From Litoditis marina (taxonomy: Eukaryota; Nematoda; Chromadorea; Rhabditida; Rhabditidae): a stretch of DNA of 64,000 bases. The notes under the pieces were generated by a model. The model searched no databases. It was given only the letters and a program-made list of their open reading frames with translations, and was not told the origin of the DNA. The DNA is taken from assembly GCA_964036275.1 (NCBI GenBank), contig OZ038435.1, positions 31,787,521 to 31,851,520 of the forward strand. Direction: 5' to 3'. The position numbers were made by a program, and so were the translations under genes. Of this stretch, positions 47,601-61,600 are shown piece after piece (the stretch's first letter is position 1; the number at the start of each line of letters is the position of its first letter).

Positions 47601-50600
47601 GGAGGATGTCTACGAGTTGCTTTTAACGGAATTTCCAGGAAAAAACCTTATTTGGTTCAGCTGAGCGGTTAGGACTATCTTATTGCGAATTTGCGACAAA
47701 TTTTCCGGAACATTTGTGACGGAATGACCTCTTTCAATGAAACATTCTGCAACGTAGACACCAGATCAACCAGTCATGGTCAGTAGGAAGGCCATTGAGC
47801 AGTTTGTTAGTTTAACTTAGATAGCAATGTTTGATAATGCGCTTATCAAACTAATAGTATTGAATTATTATTAATGGTAATGTTTTCGCAGCAAATAGTT
47901 CGTTTCCGGTGCAAACGCTTTCTGCTATCCATTTCTCACCGTGCTAGTTGTTATGGGCGCGAAACATAACACGTGTGTCGGCATCCCTTTTTCCTTCTCA
48001 CCACCAAGTTTGTTTAGTATCGCTATTAGGACGGTTTACGAGTACAAGAGTTTTAGATGGCACTATGCTGGCGGGGCGCAGAAACCTGATCCTAATACGG
48101 CTAGTTGGACAGGGATGGGGTTGAGAATGTGTTTTTGTACGGATAGAGTTGTAGTTTGGTTTCAGTCGGAATAAGTGAATTTTGACGGGAACAACTAAGA
48201 TTTGGTCACTCCTTATAGTTGGTTAGGGATGTTATGTCTCGTTTGAGTCGTTTGCGCAAATAAATTGACTAGTTTCAAGGGTTTTCTTAAATTTTTGGGT
48301 GGTTAAAGTGAGAGTGACAGAACTCAGTTGTCACTAGAGACAACTGAGTTATATTGAATTTCGGGATGATGAGATCAAAGTGAAGAAATGGGAGAAAAAA
48401 TATTCTCCTGTTTTAAATTCGGAGCAAATTGGGGCAACCTGTCGGAACGTTTAAGTCTGGGTCTGGCAAGTTGCTGACTCTAGTCACTCAACTAAGCAAC
48501 CAGTAACTGCCGGGCGTATTATTGTGGGTCAAGTGCTTTGTTTCAGCGTATACGTAAGATTGCGCAAGCGCGGCAGCCAAGTACTGAAATGTACTCTGCG
48601 CTGCCGCCAAAGAGAATGTAACAATACGCGGGCACAAGTGGTTCGATCCGGAGATAGCTGGGGAGTAGGGTATGTAATACAGTATAATGGGGATGTTATT
48701 TTTTCGGTGTACTTTGTGGTTATGTTTCATAGGTGGCAGGTAACTTCAATTGTATTTCCGTTGTGGTCGGGGAGAGGGTATTTAGTATGTATGTGGGCTT
48801 GTCTCGGTTTGGTGACAAATGTGGGGCGAGGTAGTGTCAACTTTATGTTTTTTAGCGTAAAGTGCTGATTGAAATTTAAAATCACAATTATCTGGTAGTG
48901 GGCGTTCGCGTTGTATGTGCTGTGGCCTGTGGACTGATAGACTCTAGTAAACTGGTAGTGTACCATTGCACAATAGCTAGTATTACGGGTGGTCCTGTCT
49001 GGTGTCCATTGCTATTAGAACATGGCTGGCTGCACGCACCATTGCCCGCGGCGGCACGTCAAAAAATGGGCGGGGCTTAGGAGGATGAATGAAAAATCAG
49101 TAGTAGAATAGGCGATATATCGTGTCCCCATAAGTGCATGAATGTACCGTGTGCCGGTTGGCTGGAGTCCGCCCTCTGTGGACCACCGGGACAGAAAACC
49201 CCGGGACCACCCTGACAGAAAACTATTTACCGCCACCCGGTGCGCCCAGGAAGACAACTATCTGGTGTACGGTTATCCGCCGGACACGCACTATACGCCA
49301 GCTTATACTCCGGTTTCAGTTCGAACCACCACGTCTACGTTGTCGCCAGCGTCACAAGTACGATATACGGATCAGTGAGTTTGTTTAAATTTTGTTTCGG
49401 TTATTACAAAATGTAGTTTTTGAAACTTTGAAACTATGTTGCAATTAGCGGCATTTCGAAAACTTTATGTTGCAATTAGCGGCATTTGAGCTGTTAAAGT
49501 AACTCTTTTTCAAACCTAATAATGTTTCTTTTAACTAATACTTATAACGGGAGGTACCATGTGTGCCATTCTGCGATTCATGCAATCTTCCTAATACTAC
49601 CTTTTTTGGTGCGATACGCGACCTCACATGACCTCATGACATTCCCATTCATCTATCTCTTCTGTTGTGTTTTCTGTTATTCTCCAACTTTTGGTCTTTT
49701 TTGTCCTTCCCGCCGCTCCTCCCTCACCTTGAAAGAAACATTTTCTACGCGTAGTGGTTTGAGTTGGAGTGAAATTTTTGGTATAATGGATTGATTCGAT
49801 TAAATTTATCAAAAGTTAAATTATGTGGAGAATGTGTCACATTAGCACATTACTCGTAATTTCTAGTTGTGATGTGCGGATAACATGTTTGTTTTGTAGT
49901 CTGCTCATATGTCGCATACTATAATCTGGTAGCTCTGTCGATGTTGGGTAATAGGTCCACCTCTAGTCTTCCTTACACTTACAAACACATCTGCCCTGGT
50001 TGATAGCTACAGTATCATCGCCGTTGGTTGCGCAATCCCTGCGGGATCAATTACGCGACCGGTGGACGCTAATCGGTGGGGGGGTACCTCTTACCTGAGG
50101 ACCCTTGTCTAGATTGATACCGGTGGTAGTAATTAGTACTATCTATTATACCAGTAGTGTTTTTTTATTCTAAGAGTTGTCTGTGTTTTCTTCTTAGCTG
50201 ACTTACCGGAGTAGATTCAGTCATTTTCATTCAAATTCGCGATTAGTATAGTCAACACCAACTTTGCTTCATATGTTGTGCTATGAGGACTGGCTTGAAG
50301 AATATCAGAGAGAGTTTATTACCAACGTCATTTAGTGTGATCCGGAGGTGTTGCAGACCTGGTACTTGACTAGCATTATAGTTTTTCCTTAGTACTTTGA
50401 TTGAGTGTAGTTGATCATTTGGTTGTGGGTGAGATTGAGAAAATAGCATCAGCTGCGCCCCACTAGCCCTGCTTCTCTGCGGTTGCATACATACACCAGT
50501 AACCAGTAACGCCCTACTATTCTCCAGAAGCAACAGTCTTTTCTCTTCATTAAACCCCTTGAAACTAGTTTTGCAACAATTTCGTTGAGTTTTCCTGAAT

Positions 50601-52582
50601 ACAAAAACAAGCGAAAAATACTTTATTTTTTTGGATATCTTTGGCTATTTAGTCGAGGTTTCAGTGTTGCAGAGTATGGCCGCATCTCTTGAATTATGCG
50701 GCAAACTTGCCACTTTTCTCGCCTACTCGACCACTTGAGCATTCTCTAGTCCTCGTCAGCTACTCGCAATTAATTTCAGGCTGCGTTTAAAATTTCTATA
50801 AATTTGTTTAGATCAAGCGAATTTTTTAGCACTTTCTTTGTTCATGCTTTTCACTCTTTCTTGGGGTAGTTTGTTTTTACTATTGGTCCAACTATTCTAC
50901 AACCTACAACCTTTTACGTTTATTTTCTTCGTTTCTCTACGTTCCACAAACACTATGAAAATACGCTCATAGCGTACGCTCTCAATCTATTGCTGAGTAG
51001 TTGTACTATAGCTATAGTATTCAGTTGATTTGTGTAGTTTCTTCAATTGGCTGCCCTCCGACCTGCTTGCATATTCTAATTTCATCTTCGCCTGTTGCCC
51101 CTATAGTTCATAGCTGGGGTGACCACCAGGCCCGTTAGAGGGCTAATCAAGAGCCCTTCAGGGGGCGAGAGACGATGCTTTCTCTACTAATTAATGAGTT
51201 ATGAGGGGAAGAATAGAATAACAGAACAACATTACACATACAAATTGGAGGGGGGGGGGGTAATATTGTTACGAAAAGGAGGGTCCTTGGGAAAGAATAC
51301 GAAAGGTTGAAATATTTAAATAATTGTATTTAAATAATCTTTTCTCTAAAGTGGATTATCTCCAAACCCAGTCTATTTTCAGATAAGATTATTTTGAATT
51401 GAATCATTTTTATAGTAAACGTGTTGGGGTAACCTATGTAAGCTGTATTCATCCTACAAATTTTTATTGTTTCGAGTGAATGGGATTGAAAATGATTCTT
51501 CTTTATTCTTCCCAACTGGAACATTAGTGTCAATAATAGTATGTCATGTGTCCGATTGAGAATGTGACATGACAGGAGGAGGCTTCTCTCCTTATCTCTG
51601 CCTCTTTTCCCCTCTCTCCCTCCTTATCTCCATTTTCTTCTCTTTTCATCTGCTTATGCTCATTGTCCCATATGGAACGCGTTTCCTGACACCCGCTCGC
51701 CACCCAAAATAGTTTCCGTCTCGAACGGATTATCAGTAATACAATTATGGCAGCCGGCCAAAACAATTTAGCGCCCACTGATATGTGTCGTGATTGTGGT
51801 ATTGTGGAAATATGTAGGAGATACTGTGGTTTAGTTATAGTTTATAGTGTTTTTGAGGCTCAATGCTCAAAGTTTAAATTGACTTTGATTGGTTAGATTT
51901 TTTGGTTCATTGGGTCATTCCCAATCAGTGGAAAATGTTCCGACCTCAAAAAGTCAGATGCATTTCAGTGTCAGTACTTTATTATTACGTTAGTGAAATA
52001 GTAAAAGTAAACACAAAAAAAATCCAAAACTATTCTTCTGTACATTTGAATCTACAATTCCGCTGTTTCGATCTCGTTTAGAGATTCTCACACGTGTCTC
52101 GAATCCCATTAATGTCCCAATTATTTTCCGCATGCCCCTATTTTCAGTCTTTTCTCAGCTATGCTGTCATTCCATTCACCGCCCAATCTGTTCTTAGGCT
52201 CTATTTAAGGGTTTAAGCTCCACTAGGTTTGGGATTTAGATACAAATTCTACCAGGGTTTGGAAAACGTTCAAATATATGCGGATGTTGAGGTGATGAAT
52301 GATATTAAATTCTTAGGCACTTAGGCTATATGGGTTTGGAATTATCCCAGGCTGTCAATCGTTTCATTTCAAATTGCTACTCCAATGGAGCTATTCGCAT
52401 CTTTCGTCCAAAATTTAGTTGTAAACTAGCTGATCAATTGCGTAGGGAATATTAGTGTTTTCACAGCATCATTATCTCTTTTCAAATTATTTTTGGTTCA
52501 GAATATATAGTTTCGGTCACTTTCGGAGCCCAGTCTGCCAGCTGATGTGTATATTTAGCTATTCTTCTTTTTCGCGCCCGCG

Positions 52583-52613
<31 letters not shown>

Positions 52614-55600
52614 ATCTCCCCCTCTTATTTGGACGCATTTCATTAGAGATTGCTCGTCATAAACTTTTAATCAAATCCTCGGCTGGCCGCGGCTGGGCTT
52701 TTTCGACTGGTATACCTCTTTTCTGTTAGTCATTAAAACCTACCGTATTTTAGGTTTATCACTGACTTCAAGGTCTGAATAAGTTACCAAGTAGAATTTA
52801 TGTAAGAATTTCGAAAAATAGCCTTAAATTAAGGTGAATGTATTGTGGAATAAATAGTAATAAATAATTCCAGTAAAACTTGGAGGATCTTTCTCCTCCA
52901 GCTTTTTTACGGTTTATTCGCATACGTCCAGTTTCGTATATTCTTTGAGAATATTGCTGTTGCAATATACTGGTGGTACTTGAGATACCGGTAGCCTTGC
53001 ACATAATTGGCTTCATTTAATAAATCCGCCCGTAACTATGTGTCTATCAGCTGTGAGCGGAAGGGAAAGAGACCAAATCAGCATAGTTAGACGACTTGGG
53101 CCTAAGGGGGTGGAGTGAGGTTTTGGGCAGTTATGACTTGTTATGAACCCCATCTGATTTTGTTATGTAGCTCTCAGAGCATAATTCGCGCGATTGTGTG
53201 TTTTTTGGTTGGTTGTTAGATTGAAGTTGATCTATCAAGCCGGATTACACTGATTACTGGTTTTTCTCACGCGAATTCACGTGAAAACGTTAAATGTTTG
53301 GGACCAAATCAGAGTTTTAGGATTTAAGAGCCGTTTTTAAAGCGAAGGCTCGTGATATCAAATTTCGCCTCGCGCTTTCTTTTAAGCGGAAAGGAATTTG
53401 AGCCGTGCTGTGTCATGCCAATGTTTCTTGGCCTGAATCTCGTTGAATGGTTTTATCTTTATATTTTTCATGGATGAATCTCTTCTGTTCAAAGATTAAA
53501 AATACTTTTTATTTTCTTCTCTGAAGTACTTTTCGCGAGTGATTGATGGTCTAATAGTAGAGGAGAGAGAGACTGGCGCACCTTTGTTTGGATGACAGTA
53601 GCTTCTTCCCCCAGCTATCTCATCTATACCTCTTTCTGCCTCTAAGTCAGAAACGTGTAGCAGAAATAAAAAAAATACTAACAGGTTCTGTTGATAACTG
53701 TTTTACTGGTTTTGAAGGCGTCTCGAATTTGGTGATGAATTTTGTGTTATACCATATTTTTCCGATTGGACAGTTCACCTACTTTTTTTGCAATTTCCCC
53801 TCCTATTGTTTTCAAAAGTTGAAACACACAACGTTATCAAGGTTGAGAAAATGTGAAAAGTCACGTGTTCAATAACGTGAGTAAACATTTTGTTCCAAAG
53901 TTTCCCCTGCCTGCAATTTCCCCCTCTATTCTCTCTTTGTGTTAATGTGATTATAGCCAGCCAGTCATTGCATACATTATCCCCTCCAAAGCACGGGCCA
54001 CTTACTGCGGTCAGCCGCCAAATACCCTAATTATGGGTCTCTTTTGACTTGCCACTGAATCTGTTAGCACCAGCTAGCGACCTTCCCTCCACGCCAATTG
54101 ACAGCTGAACTATAATCAAATTAGTGTTTCGCTTTGAGAGGTGTAGTTTGATCCCTCCCTATCTTTTCATCTCATTTCCCATATTTTTGAACTTCAATAA
54201 TCCGGTTTTTCGGTTTCTTTATTGTGTTTCAACATATTTTTCGTTTCAATTAAGCTATTGATCACAATTATTTGTCAGGGGTTGATAAGACTGTTCAGAA
54301 CTTTTTAATTTTCCATCGCTGCAATAAAGAACTGCATTATAATATTTAACGATCTTGTCTGGGAAAACGTATTGTGCTATGACGTCATTTGTAATACATC
54401 ATCTATTACAGATGCCCTCCGGCTATGTCTGGCGGTCTGACTAAACTACGATCCGATCCGGCCACAGCCTCACTAATCAAGTACCCAACTACCTTATCCG
54501 GTACCGGAACTCACATTAATAAAAGTACTAAAAGGTGTGTTTGGACATGTTTCTTATGAAGTCGATGCATTTCACTTTTTTAAGGTGAAAAAACGTTTGT
54601 AAACTAGAAACAAGCCGCTAACTGAAATCGCTCAAGATTAACATCAGAAGTCTGGAATATTGTGTCATAAGTTAGAATAGTATTGATTGAAGTACATTTA
54701 CACGTCAACAGCAGAACTGAATACAATTTGTTTGTTCTTCTATCACTAAGTTACACTATTCAACATTTCTTCCAGAAGGTCTTCCAAAATGGCCTACCTC
54801 GAGAAACAGCCGTTCGGAGATGAGAAGCAAGGCCGGCGACCGTCCCGCTGTGCCCTATTCCTAGCACTAGCCCTCTTACTAGCCATAGTTGTTATTGCCT
54901 TGTTGTTATGTGAGTTTGTTTGTTTTTTGTCGTTCTTTTCTATGTGAGGGTGAATGTGCAAATTCACTTGTGCTTTGATGAAGCTATCGTGGAAAAGAGT
55001 TTAGTTGAATTGATCCAAAATAATGGTTGATGCTTCTTCAGCCTCCACATTATATTATGTTGTGATCTGCGTGACCACTGAAGTCTTGCTGAATGATTAA
55101 CGTTTTATTATGCGATCATCCTCAATGAAAGGGTGTTAATTTCAGTCCGCGGTCCAAAATACGTGTACTCTGAGCGGTCTCCGTCCTCGGCTCTACCTGT
55201 CAGCAGGTTGCCGGTAGACGAGACCCAGCTACGACCGTTACCAGCCGTCATTGGAATGGGACAACGGATAGACGCGGACATGCTACCCAATCATCTAGCT
55301 GTCACGTGAGTTTTCATGTTAAGGTCACGTGTCTGTCACGTGAGCTGTTTCTACTTTTACTCCATCCTCGTTCTTTGAGTTAGTTCTTAGGGCCTTTCAA
55401 TACTATTTTGTTTCTATTAGTCATGCTTAGAAGACTGTGTTCCATATGAATTTTGTTTACAAATTTGTTAATGATGTTTTCCAGACCGCCCATGGCTATA
55501 TCTGGCCTGGAAATGGCGCGTATTTTTCAATTAACCGCCTATTCAGCATAGATTTCAATAGCTGTTCTATACGAGCGTATACGAATTGCTTAACTAACTG

Positions 55601-58600
55601 CTATGAAGTGGATCGGTTAACTAATATAACTTAAAATTTCTGTTTGGTTTAAATGTAAAGGGAAAAACAATCATTTTTCTTTCGTTTTCTACAAAAATGG
55701 TAGACCATTCTGTGTAGGTTATTCTGTCTGGAACAGCGTTCAAACAAGTATTTATGAAGTTATCGGGGAAATTTTACGTGTAATTCACGTGAATCACAAC
55801 TGTTGATTGAATTTCCAGCGAAATCTTTGTCTCCCGACCCAGTCGAGTTGTCTTCAACCTGACCGTGGGAGCGGGAGCTCAGCTGGTGTTGTTGGGTAGA
55901 CACAGTGTCCCACCGTCACTCTACGTCCACGACTTCTTTCGACCACTCAGGGCACAACAGGTTAGGGTTACGGTAGTGGCCGTGGAGCACGAGTTGTAGA
56001 AGTTTGCACGAAGGCTGTACTCGGGTTTTGGCCCAGTGAAGTATAGTATAAAAAATATTCCACGTGAAGCTTCGATCAAAAAATGATCTAAAGTATGTTT
56101 TTAACACGAATTCATCATTACCAAACAGTTGAATCACACGATTCAGTGTGTAAAGTTTTAATAAGTCATACGTTATAGTTCAGAGTCAATATAGTTTAAA
56201 GATAATGAAAATCAACTTGTAGAACTCTCCTCCGAAGCCGAGCCATCTGGTAGAAGCACGTCGAACCAAGCGACAAGCATACGATATCGTGGTCAGTTCT
56301 GGAGACACTAGCTGGATCATTATCGATTTTTTGGTTGATATATCACACTTTGATTCAGTTCTTTCAATCTATTCTCTGTTGATCTTGATCTATGTTTCAA
56401 TTTTTCAGGATCCTCGTTCCGCAGTAGTCGAAGAGTTTTTACTGGAAGGTCGCTGGCATCTGATGCTCATCAATGAACGGAATCGGGTGAGTCTTTCATC
56501 GATTTGCATATAAAGTCTGTAAGTGTTGTAAGACAAATTAACAACATATTATCGTGTTTACAATTTTTATTCATAAATGTGTAAGAGATGTCAAAATGTG
56601 AGTGTATAGAATATTTGCGTTTGAACACGTAACTTTCCACATTAATGTACTCCTACAATTGGTACTCCTACAAGTACAATAGGGTAACTCGTTCTTTATT
56701 TCATTTCACTTACTCACGATCATACGTGGGGCGACTTTGTTGTCAACAGAGATTTTTTAGAAATTAGATGTTTAATCTGGGTGAAGATACTACAAAACTA
56801 GATTTTCACCAGTAAATGTGACATTTTTCAAACTCTTGATTTTGAAGAAAAACGGGTGATTCAACTTTCAATCCAACAAAGTCACCCTAAGTTTGCTCAC
56901 GATATTACCATTGATTGTGTTCAGGTCGAACCCTTAACAATCTCGGTGTCATCAATGGACAGTTCTCCCTCCGAACTGGCCGAGAACCCGTTGGAGGTCC
57001 GTTGTGAACAGGACTGCAGTGGGCACGGGGAATGTGTCGCCGGCGCCTGCAGATGTGTGCACGGATACGCGGGAGACGCATGCGAAGATCGTACGTTTCA
57101 CATGACACGTGACTTTTTGTGGTTTTGTAAACGTGATAATGTGAACTTTTCGTGGGATTACAAGCCAATTTTATTGAGCCATAGTTTTATTTCCACCACT
57201 TCCACTCACATTTAACCTTTGGTATCTCGTCGATTGTTCGGCGGAAATGTGTCAAAACTTTTGTATGAGGAATTTAAGTTGATCGGAGCTGTTATATTGA
57301 TTTTTATATTGATTTTCTGCTTCCAGCCATCTGTCCCATGGTGTGCAGTGGAAACGGAGTATTCTCCGGAGGCGCCTGTGTCTGCAAGCCGGGTTTCAAG
57401 GGAAAAGTGAGTAAATATCGGCCGGCTGACTTTGAAACGGGTTTTCTTGTAAATTATGACTCCGAATCATCGGTTTTTGAAATTCAGGTTTTGGTTGAAC
57501 ACGTATGATTATATGTTATTGGCCTAAAATAGGCGCTGTTTATGAATCTTTTCCAAAACATGTAAATACTTTGGTCTGTCACTCGACCGAATTTGGACTT
57601 TTTGATTCAATTGTAGGAGTGTGACGTGCATTCCAACTGGTGTGAAGTGCCCGACTGTACCGGCCACGGCCGATGTTCCGCCGAGGGGTATTGTAGATGT
57701 GAGGCCGGCTGGACCGGAAGCGCCTGTGAGAAGGTAATCGATATCTATTCATTCCATTAGATATTCCCACTTAATGTGGTCAGAAACCTCTCAACAAACT
57801 CAGAGTTCGTGCTCTGGAGTTACAGTAATTTTCAATTTATGTTTGAGTCGAGGTGTTCCGCTCTCGTTTCTCAATATCTCAATCCTCAATCTCTTTTAAT
57901 TGTCAGTACAATGAGTTCACTTTGTGAATTAATATCCTTTTTCCAGCGCGACTGCATCCACCCGACGTGCAATGACCAGGGAGTTTGTGTGGACGGCTCG
58001 TGCTATTGTGCGGAGGGATGGCGAGGAGCCGACTGTGCTACGGTATGTTCTAGCCCTTTAATATTCCAAGATGTGGGACTTACACATTTAGTAAGCATTA
58101 TTTATCAACAAGGAAACAAATAATATTAGTTCGCGATTATTTACTTGCTTTGACTTGGACTAGAACTTGACTTGAAACTGATTGTTTAGCATATAAATTG
58201 GTGAACTTTACATAGTTATTACCCTATTTTTTTTCAGCCCCTGGTTGCTGCCACCCGAGAGCCGCTGATCGTTGTCTCCGAGGAGGGGAAGCCGCGTCAA
58301 GTCAGTCGGGAGGCGGAGAAGGAGAAGGCAAACACCGATACGGATAACGAGGTACGGTTAGGAGAGATGGTTTTTTTTTAATTTCATGAAAAAATTGGTT
58401 GCAACAAAAGTTAGCTATGTATAACCAAAAGCTATGAAAAATCATATAAGAATTTTTTTGGTCACTTCAAAAGTTAACAACAAATTGCATTCACGATTCA
58501 TTCGTATGACGGGATAGTTTTTTTTATAATAATGTTACTTTTCAGTGACTTTTCTATCTTTCTAATATGTTTGTGTTCAGAAACCTTCTGCGCCCACGGC

Positions 58601-61600
58601 TGCCTCCTTTTCGTGTTCTTCCCACGGTCAGTACCGGAACGGCGCCTGTCAATGCGAATCGGGCTGGACCGGTAACAGCTGTGAAATTAGTAAGTTTATT
58701 TTTTTCTTCTATCTCATTGTTTTTGAAGTAATTACTCATTATTCTCGTTGTCCTCTCACATACTCACATACATATTATACATCGAATTCATCTTGGTATG
58801 GTGTAATGGATTCATGTACATTTCCAATAACCTTCCTTCCATACATCTGATGGTTTTTGAAATTTTCCGGCTTTTGACATTCATTCGTTATCGATTTTCC
58901 AGGCACTTGTCCCGGTTGCCTGAATGGTGTCTGCCAGTCGGGTGTGTGTAGCTGTTTTGCCGGTTGGACGTCTGCCAACTGCGACCAGCTGATCTGTGCC
59001 ATAGGCTGCGAGGACCACGGCCATTGTGCTGCCAATGGGACATGTACCTGTACCAAGGGGTGGAATGGGGAGAACTGTTATGTTGGTGGGTGGAAGTTCT
59101 CAGAACGATTGGCTCCAGACATCTGCGTCTCTATGACCTGCACATAGTCATCCGAGAGTCTTGGCAATATGCCATTTAGTCTCAGTGCGAATGAAACGAA
59201 CTGTATATTTCTCATTCCAGATGGTTGTCCTCGTGGCTGTTCGGGTTACGGTGAGTGTGTGACGTCATCACCGGCTGGCGACTGGGCCTGTTCCTGCCAG
59301 CCGGGGAGAACCGGAAACGACTGCGGAATCCCCATAGAAATGGACTGCACCGATGGACTGGACAACGACAATGGTAGGAGTTGCGTCAATTTCCGGTCAA
59401 AGTACTCGGTCAAAGTACAATTGTCTTCGTTTTGCCTGAGAAACGTCTACTCTAAAAGAGTGAAACGTCGCATCTAACAGTTTTTATGACAACAAATATT
59501 TTTTTTAAATATAACCCGGAAAACTGATAGGTTCACTCAAAAGGCACGGTTAGCCTGTTTTGGCAGTGGTGCTGGTTATATGATAAGTTGGGAAGTTGTT
59601 TCTGATTGCCAGTGTATCATTTGCACCCTTTTCAGACGAACTGACAGACTGCGATGACCCGGAGTGCTGTGCGTCGGATAGATGTCGCGACCGCGGCACC
59701 TGCGTCTTTTCCGCCAGTCCCGCGGAAGTACTCCTGCGGCTACCCAGTGTCAGAAACGCTCAGTTCTCACAGGTAGGTGCTAGTAGCTAGTCAGGTGAAA
59801 CGTGAGGCATGAGAGAAGTTCACGTGGACTGTTTTCTGCAGTTTAGGAGTTGACTTGAACTAAATAGAGTCTGTTAGTTGAAAGTGCTTGTTATGATGAC
59901 GAATTATTGTTTTCAGTGAATGTAAGAGTAAATGTTAAGTCAACAAAGGTTGATACTATAACAAGGAGTGCATTTTATTTCAGCGTGTCGCCTTCCTATA
60001 CCAGAACGAAATACAAAAGTACGCCGATCCGGCCAAGTTCAACGACAGGTAGGCTTTTCTATTCTTTTCTGTTTGAAATTTTCTCATTTCATGTTTTCAA
60101 ATGGTGTTTCATCAGTTGTTCGGATCAAATTTAGTGATTTGTAGTTTGGTCTCTCTGGTTCGCGGACGTGTCACGTGGGACGGCGGGGTTCATGGTCCGG
60201 AAAGTTCGCAGACGGTGCCTCTAGTAGGAGTTCGGGTACGTTTCTGTTTTTTTCTTGTTTTTATTCGTATAATCCGTTATTGTACAGTACAGAATATTCT
60301 TCAATCTGGTTCGTAATTGTATCGAACTCGGTTTCCGTTCAGAATGAATCCAGTGTCATAACTTTGCTTTGAAGCTATCAAATTTCGCTGGTTGTGACAA
60401 GAATGGAGTTTTTTTGTATCTGACGCTTTGCATTTCCTTCTATCATGTATATCATGTTTCTTGTTCTAGGTCTCGGACGGCAGCATGCCGCTGTGGGGTT
60501 TCACCCTGTCTCGCCTCAACGGAGAATTCGATCTGGTGGTCAACGGTGGCCAGACTGTACAGCTCAGATTCCAACGGAACCCCTTTGTGGTGAGGATGTT
60601 TATTGGTTTTTTTAGGGTTTTTTTAGATAGAGTAGATAATTCAAAGTATTTGTTCGTAACATAATGATGAGATGAAACGAACTTACACTAGTTTTGAAAC
60701 AAAACTCATTTCCTGTGTTTTTCTGAAAATGGATAACTCGTTGTTTGACATGTAGAGCTGTTGCGAAGTTATCAACTTTCATTCATTTCAATTCTGATAT
60801 AGTTCTCTTCGAATTTTTGCTTATTTTTCAGAAATCTGTTCGAAATATCTACGTTCCACCCAATCAAATGTTTTATGTGGATGATGTACAGATGTATAGC
60901 GAGAAGGTACTTTTACTCATTCAGTTATTCAATGCATTCAATATATTTCGAAGTGCACGTATTATGTATACATGAATACCTGTTTAGGTATTTTCTCTAG
61001 TAAACCTGTAGAGAAGGACCACGCGCACCTGTTAGTTATTTCTTTTGTTCTCCGCCAATGTCTTTTCTTTTCGCTCTTTTCATTCCGCCTGCTCATTCCA
61101 TAGAATGTAGCTAATTGGCGGTGCGCCAAAAGACGTGTACGCACTGTAATTGCCACCGCCTCGGCTACGGTAATTGCCGGTTAGGTACACGGTTTATGAC
61201 CGGAAACTAGGGATCTTGAGATTAGATTGCGGGTGGTGATACATTCTCGATTGAGACATCTGGTTGTACTACTAATCTGCGAGGAAAAACGTTTTGTGGG
61301 GATCTGGGGATGCTGTTTTGATAGGAAACATAATATAATTTGGGTTATTTTCAATATCACGAGTAGATTTGCAACTTTGCTGGCTACTCCCCGGGTATGA
61401 TTAACACTGGATCTGAACGGGAAAACCACGTAAAAAGTTGAGAAGGTTAGGTGCACTCTACGATGGCACGCTAGCGAATTATTACGTGTTTTACAGTTCA
61501 ATGTGACTATGTATTCAACTAAGAGTAGAGTTGTATGTTAGCAGTGTAAATGTATCTTTCTCATTACAGTATCCCATCGTCTCTCGTTCCTCCGCTCGTC

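Noticed and set aside
47892..47940. Extra teneurin exon between exons 7 and 8
   Set aside because: It would fix the phase problem, but its donor (GTGCTA) is poor and its sequence is unconvincing; a one-base loss in exon 8 explains both reading frames better.
50690..50770. tRNA-like fragment (similar wording to 39360-39430, CGACCACTTGAGCATTC)
   Set aside because: Only a short shared string; no box A/B pair or stems.
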